Made by a program: the position numbers and the translations under genes. A DNA stretch of 15,633 nucleotides from CBDUUP01 sp965370435 (GTDB lineage Bacteria; Chloroflexota; Anaerolineae; Anaerolineales; UBA11579), in contig CBDUUP010000060.1 of the NCBI GenBank assembly GCA_965370435.1, forward strand, positions 1 through 15,633, read 5' to 3'. Below are positions 6,754 to 13,400 of this stretch, piece by piece. The notes beneath the pieces are model-generated. The model did not search any database. It had not been told where the DNA came from and saw nothing but the letters and a program-made list of their open reading frames with translations. The number at the start of each line of letters is the position of its first letter. The stretch's first letter is position 1.

Positions 6754-9237
6754 TTATTCTGGGATGTCGAGGTCAATCACGTACAGTACGTTATCGCTGA
6801 GGATGTAGAAGCGGCCATCAATAATAAAGCCCACGTCATACTCCGGCATGTTTTCAATTGTTTGAACCCAGAATGGATCCGTGGAAGAGGTCGTATATCC
6901 CAGGCAGGTGACATCGGTGGATTCGGGTTTATCCCCACAAACGTAGAATTCCTGGTTGTTGATGTTTATTCCGCTGAACTCCCAACTGTACCCTGGATAG
7001 TCATCGATGAGAAAATTCTGAAGATGGACCATATTCAACACTTCTCCATCCATATTCACCCAGACGATCAAGGTGAGGCCTCCATAAGGGTAAAAGAACC
7101 ACACCACCTGATCTGCGGAGATATATATTGCGGGGAGATAGTCAATGTGAGGGGAGTAGACGCTGTTGTGGTCCCAGGTTATGGTGTTGAGAATCTCGAA
7201 GCCCGAGTCGCCGATCTGCCATTGAATGACCGTATGTCTTGAGCGCAGATATAAATTCCCATCCAAGCCGATGACAAACCGGTCAATCTCCACCGGAAAT
7301 TCGAAGATCAACCGCTCCCCGGTCTGGGCGTCGAAAATATTGTCGTCCAAGAACACCAGGTCGCCCGCAGGACTCACCTGGGGAGTCTGGCGGAAATCGA
7401 AGGAGTCAATCTCGGTCCGCCAGAGAGGGACGCCATCCGACGAAAAAGCCTGCACCATCCCAACGGTCATGTTGGTCAGGGTGAAATATAACGTGCCATC
7501 CAGCCCCCGGGTTACCCCCGACGCGCCATTCAGATCAAATTCATAGCTCCACTGCAAGCCGTCCTGGAGGGTCGCCATGTACAGAGCGCCGTTCTTGGAG
7601 AGCAGGTAGACCTCATCCCCCATGATCTGAATGTATTCTGAGGGCATACGGTCGAAGGGGAACTCCCAGAGTTTTTCGCCGGAAGGGTTCATGGCGTACA
7701 GGAGTCTATTGCTGATGACGATGATGGTGCCGTCTTGGGCCACAAAAGGGTAAATGAAGGGCGGCGCAAATCCGTCTCCGCCGGGGTTTTCATTAAAGGG
7801 TTCAGGATCCAGGGCGAACTCCGCGGTCACCTCGCCGTCCGGCGAGAGGACGAACATGGTGGCGTCCCTATCCACCAGGAAAATGGAGCCGTCCTCGGTG
7901 ACCTGCGGTTGGTAGAAGGGAGGGATATCGGCGGCCACGATGAAGGACCAGGCCGCGGCCGAAAATACATTTTCGTCGCCATTGCCGCTTTCCAGGGTGG
8001 ATGTGGCTTCAAGAACATCGGTTGGGACAGGAGGAGGCGTGTTCTCAACCGAGGCCACGCTGGTCGGGGAGGGCGTTTCGGAGGGGAGGCCGGCGGTTTG
8101 CGGCGCAGCGAACATATACCAGAAGGTCAAGGCTCCGCCGATCAAAACCCCGCCCAGGACGATCATCACATGCCGGAAGGCCGCGCCTAGTTCTAATTTG
8201 TAAGTGAGTTTGCTGATGGGATAAAGAATGTATTCATCTATCGCCAGGCGCAGGTTTTGGGTCAGGTTGGCGATCAGGCCGTAGCGTTTGCCGATCTGGA
8301 CGTTCAACCGCTGGCGCAGGCCCGCGCCCATCAGGTTGAAACCCAGCACAGTGAAGAATACCACCGTGCCCACCGCTACCATTGCCCAGGGTTCGTTGAG
8401 CCGTTCCCAGGAGGTAGCCAGCATTTGGCCCAGTTCGGGGGTGCCGCTGATGCGCCGGGAGACGAAGTCGTCCACCTCCACCCATACGTCCCCGCCTATG
8501 TAATAGCCCAGGAACCCCAGCCCGGCGGTGATCATCATGGTGCCGCTGATCTCAAAGGCGAACAGCATCCAGATCATGGGCATGATCTGGCGCAGGACGT
8601 GGCCCAGCAGCATTTGGCCGGTGGAAGCCCCCAGGGCGTGGGAGGCTTCAATGTAGATCTGCCCGCGGATAGCTTGGGTTTGGTCACGGACGATCCGGGC
8701 CGTTTCCACCCACCCGGTCACACTGAGGCCGATGATGAAAGCCCAGATGCCCAGGTCGGTTCCCACAACGGCGATTGCGCCCAGGGCCACCATGAAGACC
8801 GGCACCGACAGCGCCGAGGCGATGACCGAGTCCAGCAGGCGGCCAAGCCAGCGGTTTGACCATCCGGCGATGAGGCCGATGATGCCGCCGATGAAGAGGC
8901 GGAAAATCGCTACAGTGGCGACCATGATGATGGTGGGTTGTATGGCGGTCAGGATGCGGCTGAGCAGGTCCCGGCCAAAGAGATCCGACCCCAGAGGGAA
9001 GCCGGGGGTGAAAGCGTCAAAGGGGGGGATTTCCCAATCATCGCCTACTTTGATAATGGTGTTCTCTTGGGCGGGGTCTCTGGGGGCCAGTTGGGGGCCT
9101 CGGATGGAGAGGAAGGCTACCAAAAGTACCAACCATGTGCCTAGCAAGAGCGGCCAGTTGAACAGCCGGAGGCGCACCAAGAATGGGGCGACCTGGTAAT
9201 TTCGCGGCCTCGAATTATTTTTGGGTCGTTTAGCCAT
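6754..9237 (-). CDS. DppC-type ABC permease fused to one PQQ-like beta-propeller
   Basis: This 827-residue protein has a DppC permease half and an extracytoplasmic propeller half. Helix 1 is at about 28-46, GSDLFGRDLLSR at 83-94, and the core runs to NLMGAGLRQRL (301-311). The EAA loop is EASHALGAS (197-205) followed by LRQIMP. A cytoplasmic basic linker leads to an added helix (about 357-377). A Ser/Thr/Pro-rich stalk (about 380-420) and a propeller (about 425-826) follow, with repeats such as DGTIIVISNRLLYAMNPSG. The only cysteines are C767 and C778 in the propeller. Unlike the second fusion it has one propeller and no closing helix. The chosen ATG at 9237 has GGAG seven bases upstream and overlaps the dppB-type stop in ATGGCTAA, a translational-coupling arrangement. 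A Met 12 codons earlier (9273) lies inside the upstream gene and lacks such a site. The pairing with the overlapping DppB is clear; the substrate and propeller ligand are unknown. Confidence 0.93.
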   Translation of the reverse strand: MAKRPKNNSRPRNYQVAPFLVRLRLFNWPLLLGTWLVLLVAFLSIRGPQLAPRDPAQENTIIKVGDDWEIPPFDAFTPGFPLGSDLFGRDLLSRILTAIQPTIIMVATVAIFRLFIGGIIGLIAGWSNRWLGRLLDSVIASALSVPVFMVALGAIAVVGTDLGIWAFIIGLSVTGWVETARIVRDQTQAIRGQIYIEASHALGASTGQMLLGHVLRQIMPMIWMLFAFEISGTMMITAGLGFLGYYIGGDVWVEVDDFVSRRISGTPELGQMLATSWERLNEPWAMVAVGTVVFFTVLGFNLMGAGLRQRLNVQIGKRYGLIANLTQNLRLAIDEYILYPISKLTYKLELGAAFRHVMIVLGGVLIGGALTFWYMFAAPQTAGLPSETPSPTSVASVENTPPPVPTDVLEATSTLESGNGDENVFSAAAWSFIVAADIPPFYQPQVTEDGSIFLVDRDATMFVLSPDGEVTAEFALDPEPFNENPGGDGFAPPFIYPFVAQDGTIIVISNRLLYAMNPSGEKLWEFPFDRMPSEYIQIMGDEVYLLSKNGALYMATLQDGLQWSYEFDLNGASGVTRGLDGTLYFTLTNMTVGMVQAFSSDGVPLWRTEIDSFDFRQTPQVSPAGDLVFLDDNIFDAQTGERLIFEFPVEIDRFVIGLDGNLYLRSRHTVIQWQIGDSGFEILNTITWDHNSVYSPHIDYLPAIYISADQVVWFFYPYGGLTLIVWVNMDGEVLNMVHLQNFLIDDYPGYSWEFSGININNQEFYVCGDKPESTDVTCLGYTTSSTDPFWVQTIENMPEYDVGFIIDGRFYILSDNVLYVIDLDIPE

Positions 9238-10237
9238 TGGAGGTCTCCACCGGGGTTCGCAGTCTAGGATCAAAGAGCCGGACCAGGATCGAGGAGATCA
9301 AATCCGAGAGCATGAAGAACGCCGCGATGACGGTCAGGATGGCGGACACCACCGGCGGGTCGAGGAACAGGGGCGATCCCGAGGAGTTGGACAGCAGCGC
9401 CGGAACCAAAGTCCAGGCCAGCAGGCGGCCTAGCCCCGGCCAGCGGAACAGCCATTCCACCAGGATCAATTCGCCCATCAATATCCGAAAGGCGCTGGCG
9501 ATAGTCAGCACGATGGGCGCAAGCACGTTTCGCATGGCGTGCCGCCAGCGCACCGTGCGCCAGGAGTGGCCGATGGCGCGAGCGGCGACGATATATTGTT
9601 TGCTGAGTTCTTCGGTGATGAGATTGGCCGTCACCTGGGCGATCTGCACCGTGGGCCGGGCCATCAAAGCCAGAACCGGGAAGACCAGGTGCAGGTCCCA
9701 TCCAAATCCTTGGAAGGGGATAGGAGGTGCAATGGCGACGCCGCCAGAGGCTTTCCCCGCCGAGATGATATACATGACCGATGCGACCACGAACAAGCTG
9801 CCGATGTAAAAACTCGGCATGGCTAACCCCACCGTAGAGACCGGCGTCAACCACTGGGCCACGCGGGGCGGCTCAGACTTCGCCGCTGCAAATCCCATCG
9901 TAAGGCCGATGATGACGCTCAAAGTCAGGGCAATGGCGATCAGCCCTAGACTGTTCACCGTCGCCCTCTTCATCGACTCCATGAGGGAGGCCGTTTCGGC
10001 TTCACTTCGGCTGCCCTCCGGGATGGTGGGCATGATGCCGAAGTCTTGGTTGAACAAACTCTCGATGTAGGTGATATAAGTGGGAATCAGGGCTTGGGAC
10101 TCTGGCAGGTAGGCCAGATAAGGGGTCCTCCGGGCGCGTATCGGGCGGGCGTAATGGGCATAGGTGAAGCCCAAAAAGTGCACCGCCAACAGCGCAATGG
10201 GGATGATGGCTAATCTTCTCAGGATAAAACGCAGCAT
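9230..10237 (-). CDS. DppB-type ABC transporter permease (first set)
   Basis: This 335-residue membrane permease of the peptide-importer DppB/OppB family is the first gene of the five-gene block. It starts MLRFILRRLAIIPIALLAVH. Other family marks are NQDFGIMP (63-70), a long helix about 96-118, STVGLAMPSFYIGSL (134-148), RPTVQIAQVTANL (194-206), the EAA-type loop VAARAIGHSW (217-226), GELILVEWLFRWPGLG (255-270) and LFDPRLR (321-327). It is clearly paralogous to the second DppB of the block: HFLGFTYAH, GFGWDLHL and LMARPTVQIAQVTA are shared exactly. Its outer loop before GFGWDLHL (about 158-177) is longer than in the paralogue. Like it, the region after helix 1 lacks the common GDP motif. A GGGAGG lies 12 bases before the ATG, slightly far. 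Its stop overlaps the start of the permease-propeller fusion. Confidence 0.93.
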   Translation of the reverse strand: MLRFILRRLAIIPIALLAVHFLGFTYAHYARPIRARRTPYLAYLPESQALIPTYITYIESLFNQDFGIMPTIPEGSRSEAETASLMESMKRATVNSLGLIAIALTLSVIIGLTMGFAAAKSEPPRVAQWLTPVSTVGLAMPSFYIGSLFVVASVMYIISAGKASGGVAIAPPIPFQGFGWDLHLVFPVLALMARPTVQIAQVTANLITEELSKQYIVAARAIGHSWRTVRWRHAMRNVLAPIVLTIASAFRILMGELILVEWLFRWPGLGRLLAWTLVPALLSNSSGSPLFLDPPVVSAILTVIAAFFMLSDLISSILVRLFDPRLRTPVETSNG

Positions 10238-10623
10238 ATAGGTATACAGCCTCCCATCTTGTGTGTTGGGTCAGGTTGAGGGGGAAATGGCATCGCGATG
10301 AAGTGCCTCACAAGGCAAATAAAGTTGCCCAGTCTTGGGAACTGGGAGGGTGCAGCTATTTGTATTTTTTGCTGGTAGAAACGCTTTGCTTGGATCGGGC
10401 TTTGTGAAGACAAAATAACGTCCTTAACATTATGGCACAAGATTGTGAAGATTTGATGAGGAAATTCTTTGATTTCGGTTGACTTTACAGAAAAATAATT
10501 GCACAATCAGGGGTAAGGAAGTATATAGTATTTCATCCCCTACGATTAGAGGTGTATTTTTGGAAAACGGAAAATCCAGGATGGCAAAAGAGACATTTTA
10601 TCCTCTTATCAATACATTGTCAG
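10238..10623. other. Intergenic region upstream of the propeller-permease block
   Basis: This AT-rich stretch must hold any promoter of the minus-strand transporter block and the end of the minus-strand nuclease transcript. I find no sigma70-type promoter on the minus strand that I would defend: single boxes such as CATAAT near 10431-10436 have no good partner at 16-18 bases. A TTGACT-17-CACAAT pair exists on the plus strand (10480-10508) but leads to no plausible gene. Open frames here lack supporting features. Confidence 0.5.
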
Positions 10624-11220
10624 CTATCCTTGTAGTTCTTGATTCACAGTCCATACTAATTCTTGTACTTCCTGAAATAATTTCCAGTATTTATCCAATA
10701 TCTCATCTACAAGTGAATCGGGATCCTTGGTCATTCTCATGATAAATTGCCCTCCCCTCGCTTTATATCCCATGTAATTCCAGCGAGTCCAGATATTATT
10801 TGATTGAGTGATTTGCATCTCTTCAAGTTTCTGAATTAAAGAATCGTGTGATTTTGAAGCATAATCCTTTATCCCCTCAGGCTCCCATCTTGCTCCGTAA
10901 TATAGAACAAAATCAAAGTTGGGTGTTCCCTGCTCAAGGGTTACACTCAAAATGGGTCGGTCTGAAGATGGCAAATTTCTAGGCCGTAAATGAATTCTCT
11001 CCCAAGATTTATCCCACCGGTCAGGAGGGGGTGAGATTATCTTCCAATCATCGATATATTCTGACGATTCCAAACGAGCGATTGCTTCGTCTGAGAACAT
11101 ACTCCAAAAATCTTGATGAGTTTTCTCCCTGAGCTGCTGGACATAATCTGCAACCTGCATGGCTACAGGTAGATTTTCAGGTTGGGCTAAAAATTCTAGG
11201 ATTTTCTCGTCGTACGACAT
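10624..11220 (-). CDS. C-terminal part of a PD-(D/E)XK nuclease-family protein (separate frame)
   Basis: This 198-residue product starts MSYDEKILEFLAQPENLPVA, then has a helical part (about 1-45) and a mixed aromatic-rich part with FYLYY-like strands (DFVLYYGARWEPEG, 101-114). No catalytic motif, signal or membrane helix is visible. It lies in the same reading frame as the nuclease gene just upstream, separated by one TAA and nine codons, so reading through the stop would give one protein of about 444 residues. From memory, related nuclease proteins carry such a region (a segment like 'FL..PENL..A..VA') as their C-terminal half; this needs checking. The frame has its own site, AAAGGAG eight bases before the ATG, so it may be translated independently. 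Its base composition is AT-richer than the neighbours, as in the nuclease gene. It may be a remnant of a broken gene or a partner subunit. Confidence 0.75.
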   Translation of the reverse strand: MSYDEKILEFLAQPENLPVAMQVADYVQQLREKTHQDFWSMFSDEAIARLESSEYIDDWKIISPPPDRWDKSWERIHLRPRNLPSSDRPILSVTLEQGTPNFDFVLYYGARWEPEGIKDYASKSHDSLIQKLEEMQITQSNNIWTRWNYMGYKARGGQFIMRMTKDPDSLVDEILDKYWKLFQEVQELVWTVNQELQG

Positions 11221-11247
11221 ATAACAAACTCCTTTTGGGAGAAAAGC

Positions 11248-11958
11248 TTACAAATGGCGAATAAGATTCAAATATTGACTGACCACTTCTCGAACATTTG
11301 GCGCTTGGATGTCTGGCGTCACTCCGTCCAACCAAGTGGTTATATCGCCACGGTAGGAAAGTGGGAAATAAGGATAATCTCCATGAGAAATTGACTTATC
11401 TCCACGGATAGTCAAGAAAATGAGCGCTTGGGTAGGATATTCATTTACTACACTATCCATCCATAAACCATAACGAGATAATTGTTGTTCCTGTTCCAGC
11501 GCGTCAATCTTGTTTTCTATTACGAATACGCAGCCCAAATCAGGACTCTGAATTAAAATGTCAATCCGGCCCTCAGGGATGATTTTCTCCACAACGATGT
11601 TCCAGTGACCAGAATCAATGTTATCAAAAGGGAGCGGAAAATCGGGATATTTGCGCCCACATAAATCAATAAACGAATTTAGAAATATGAACTGTTGACC
11701 ATGACTCCCCTTGGGGTTGAATAACTGCGCCAACATCGCAGAATGAGTACGGACTTCGAAGCGAGAGAGACCAAGTACTGAAAACACATTAAATGCCGGG
11801 GCTGTCAGTCGCGCTTCGTCTAAGACCTTGGCCTGAATGCTAACAAAACCTTCTATTAGGCTGTTGAATTGTATCTGAAATTTGGCGACAGACTGATGGG
11901 AAAATTCTTTCATTCGGTCAAAGAATTCAGCGAATTCAACTAGCGTTGCTTTGGTCAT
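11248..11958 (-). CDS. PD-(D/E)XK nuclease superfamily protein (PDDEXK_4-like), short form
   Basis: This 236-residue protein shows the marks of the restriction-endonuclease-like fold: RFEVRTHSAMLAQLFNPKGS (66-85), typical of this subfamily's start, then GRID (130-133, Asp133), then VIENKID (146-152, Glu148 and Lys150), then EQEQQLSRY (155-163). Together these give the D-(E)xK active site and the following Gln motif, so nucleolytic activity on DNA is plausible. Members of this group often lie in defence or mobile regions, but no methyltransferase or other partner is present here. The frame stops at TAA and continues in the same frame into the next gene after nine codons, so the protein may be a truncated N-terminal half. 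Composition is AT-rich compared with flanking genes, which suggests transfer. No strong ribosome binding site is seen before the ATG, so the start is less certain than the domain call. Confidence 0.85.
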   Translation of the reverse strand: MTKATLVEFAEFFDRMKEFSHQSVAKFQIQFNSLIEGFVSIQAKVLDEARLTAPAFNVFSVLGLSRFEVRTHSAMLAQLFNPKGSHGQQFIFLNSFIDLCGRKYPDFPLPFDNIDSGHWNIVVEKIIPEGRIDILIQSPDLGCVFVIENKIDALEQEQQLSRYGLWMDSVVNEYPTQALIFLTIRGDKSISHGDYPYFPLSYRGDITTWLDGVTPDIQAPNVREVVSQYLNLIRHL

Positions 11959-12300
11959 CTCGATATCAGTCTTGTAGATTGAAAGAGGATAAATTGACTC
12001 CCATAATCCCCCTCATCGTATAGAGGGGTATGCTGGTAGTCCTAAGTTTCAGAGCATTCGATTGATTCGTATTTGTCCTAACCTTACTTATAGCCATAGC
12101 CATGATTCAGATATTGTCTAGTTGTTCAACTACTTGTCATAATTATAGTACACTTTGTTTTACAAATTCCACCTATCAACTGACGAAAAGTATCTGGTGA
12201 AATTGTTAATCCAAATTGAATGCCTCATAACTGCATCTCGGTTACAATTCAGTTGAGCGTTGCACCAATTCAAATATCAGCTCCATCCAGGAAGCGAAAC
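11959..12300. other. Divergent intergenic region between nuclease and decarboxylase-family genes
   Basis: It holds the start regions of the minus-strand nuclease pair and the plus-strand decarboxylase-family gene. Weak plus-strand candidates are TTGTTC-16-TATAGT (12122-12149) and TTGTTA-17-CATAAC (12203-12231). On the minus strand a perfect TATAAT lies over the same AT-rich patch (about 12143-12148) but without a good -35. A hairpin CCCCTC-8-GAGGGG (12009-12028), extendable with CATA/TATG around a three-base bulge, lies between the nuclease start and these boxes and could be an operator or leader hairpin. No gene is seen. Confidence 0.45.
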
Positions 12301-13266
12301 ATGGTCAACATTTATGTAGATGGGAACCTCGGTTTACCCGTATTCCGAGGCCCGTATATCCAGTCGGATGCCCAGATCGCGGCCCTGCTCTTCAGCGCGG
12401 ATTATGACCAACTCACCAAACTCTGTTATCAATATTTGATCGCCCCCAGCAACGGGAAAACCATCTACGTCCCGGTCTTGCCCAGCGTCCTGGTGGTCTA
12501 TGCCGACATGTTCGTCTCCTCCCTGGATGAACGGGACAAGCAGGTGGGACGGATACGAGAGACGGAGGTCAGTTTCTGGGTGCTGACCGCGGCCATGCAG
12601 AAGGTCGGGCCAGTCTTGGTCCCCAAACGGCTGGCCTGGTTCGTCCCCTCGCTCCTGGTGGATGAAAGCAACGCCATAGCCACCGGGCGAGAGGTGTTTG
12701 GGTTTAATAAGCTCATGGCTCAAATTCATAAACCCCAAACTGTTCAGTCGCCCAACTTCGCCGTGGACGTTTTGGGCTTCAAAACTTTCGATCCAGACTC
12801 AGTCGCCCAAATGGAGCGATTATTAGAAGTTTCTCCCTTCGATAAAACCTCCCTTAATGAAACCTCCCCAACCTGGGAAAGTTGGGATCAGGCCAAATCG
12901 GAGATAGATCAAGAGCTTTTGAAGAACATTGAATCGGCCCCCAAGAATAAGATCATCGAATACGCGGCGAAGTTGGTCAATAACCGCATCCCGCTCGTAT
13001 TCCTCAAACAATTTCGGGATGTGACCAACACCCAGCAAGCCTGCTACCAAGCTATTGTCGAGGCGCCCATCCGGGTAAAACGATTCCACCAGGGCGGCTT
13101 CCTCTCCGACAAATCTATCCTGAACCTGAACCCCCTAGACAGCCATCCCCTGGCCCGCACTCTGGGCTTAAAGCTTGAGGACGGCAGACAGCGGTCAGCG
13201 GCCGGTCTTTGGATGAAAGTTGACTTCACCCTGGAAGAAGGGCGTGAAGTTTGGAGGGCTGGCTAG
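12301..13266 (+). CDS. Acetoacetate decarboxylase (ADC) superfamily protein
   Basis: This 321-residue soluble protein shows the ADC-family core: FVPSLLVDESNAIATGREVFGFNKLMA (114-140) aligns with the block containing the Schiff-base lysine of Clostridium ADC (GRELSAYPKKLG). Lys137 takes the place of catalytic Lys115, while the neighbouring Lys116, which lowers its pKa, is replaced by Leu138. DSHPLARTLGL near the C-terminus is another family mark. Known members decarboxylate acetoacetate or act as aldolase/dehydratase-like enzymes, so the reaction here is open. At about 321 residues it is longer than the usual 245-270, partly because of a segment at about 176-210. An ATG 27 codons earlier (12220) is open, but the ATG used here has AGGAAG six bases upstream and begins where the family fold plausibly begins. 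No partner gene of ketone or acetone metabolism is nearby. Confidence 0.85.
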   Translation: MVNIYVDGNLGLPVFRGPYIQSDAQIAALLFSADYDQLTKLCYQYLIAPSNGKTIYVPVLPSVLVVYADMFVSSLDERDKQVGRIRETEVSFWVLTAAMQKVGPVLVPKRLAWFVPSLLVDESNAIATGREVFGFNKLMAQIHKPQTVQSPNFAVDVLGFKTFDPDSVAQMERLLEVSPFDKTSLNETSPTWESWDQAKSEIDQELLKNIESAPKNKIIEYAAKLVNNRIPLVFLKQFRDVTNTQQACYQAIVEAPIRVKRFHQGGFLSDKSILNLNPLDSHPLARTLGLKLEDGRQRSAAGLWMKVDFTLEEGREVWRAG

Positions 13267-13290
13267 GGGCATTATTAAGCTAAAAACACA

Positions 13291-13350
13291 TTCACCATCA
13301 AGGCATGAAGATACAAAGAAAAACAATAATCTTGGTGTCTAGTATGATAT
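13291..13350. repeat. Decayed intergenic inverted repeat
   Basis: After the decarboxylase-family gene the sequence reads CACCATCAAGGCATGAAGA, then an A-rich stretch, then CTTGGTGTCTAG. This looks like a worn copy of the dispersed CACCAAGACAC / GTGTCTTGGTG type repeats seen between genes in some environmental bacterial genomes. The arms match only partly here and the identification is from memory. Confidence 0.3.
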
Positions 13351-13352
13351 AA

Positions 13353-13380
13353 AAAGAGGAAGCCCGGAGGCTTCCTCTTT
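13353..13380 (-). terminator. Rho-independent terminator of the ferredoxin gene
   Basis: A perfect 12-bp stem (AAAGAGGAAGCC / GGCTTCCTCTTT) with a four-base loop lies 20 bases after the ferredoxin stop. On the minus strand it runs into five T residues and then ATATC, a good U-tract. On the plus strand the stem ends in CTTT followed by ACTG, so it could also stop the decarboxylase-family transcript, less efficiently. Confidence 0.88.
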
Positions 13381-13400
13381 ACTGTAATTATTTATCGCGG

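Noticed and set aside
8257..8859. Plus-strand open frame of 200 codons opposite the first fusion
   Set aside because: It is the same antisense shadow at the equivalent position of the paralogous gene; its similarity to the frame at 3084 simply mirrors permease conservation.
435..9237. Propellers as quinoprotein dehydrogenases
   Set aside because: The repeats are of PQQ-like type, but I see no cofactor-binding or catalytic residues, no adjacent-cysteine disulfide typical of alcohol dehydrogenases and no haem-binding CxxCH motif.
9235..9273. Earlier Met for the first permease-propeller fusion
   Set aside because: The 12 extra codons lie inside the upstream gene; the later ATG has GGAG at seven bases and forms the ATGGCTAA overlap.
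187..10470. Similar 29-base stretches at 187-215 and 10442-10470 on both sides of the transporter block (23 of 29 identical)
   Set aside because: They are A/G-rich low-complexity sequence with GAAGATTT words that also recur nearby; there is no integrase or tRNA end, and the surrounding DNA does not align, so chance is likely.
10219..10506. Minus-strand frame of 95 codons overlapping the start of the first DppB
   Set aside because: It is out of frame with DppB, lies in AT-rich upstream DNA and has no convincing start site.
12220..12300. Earlier ATG for the ADC-family gene
   Set aside because: The 27 extra codons show no family similarity and lack a ribosome binding site, whereas the ATG at 12301 has AGGAAG at six bases.
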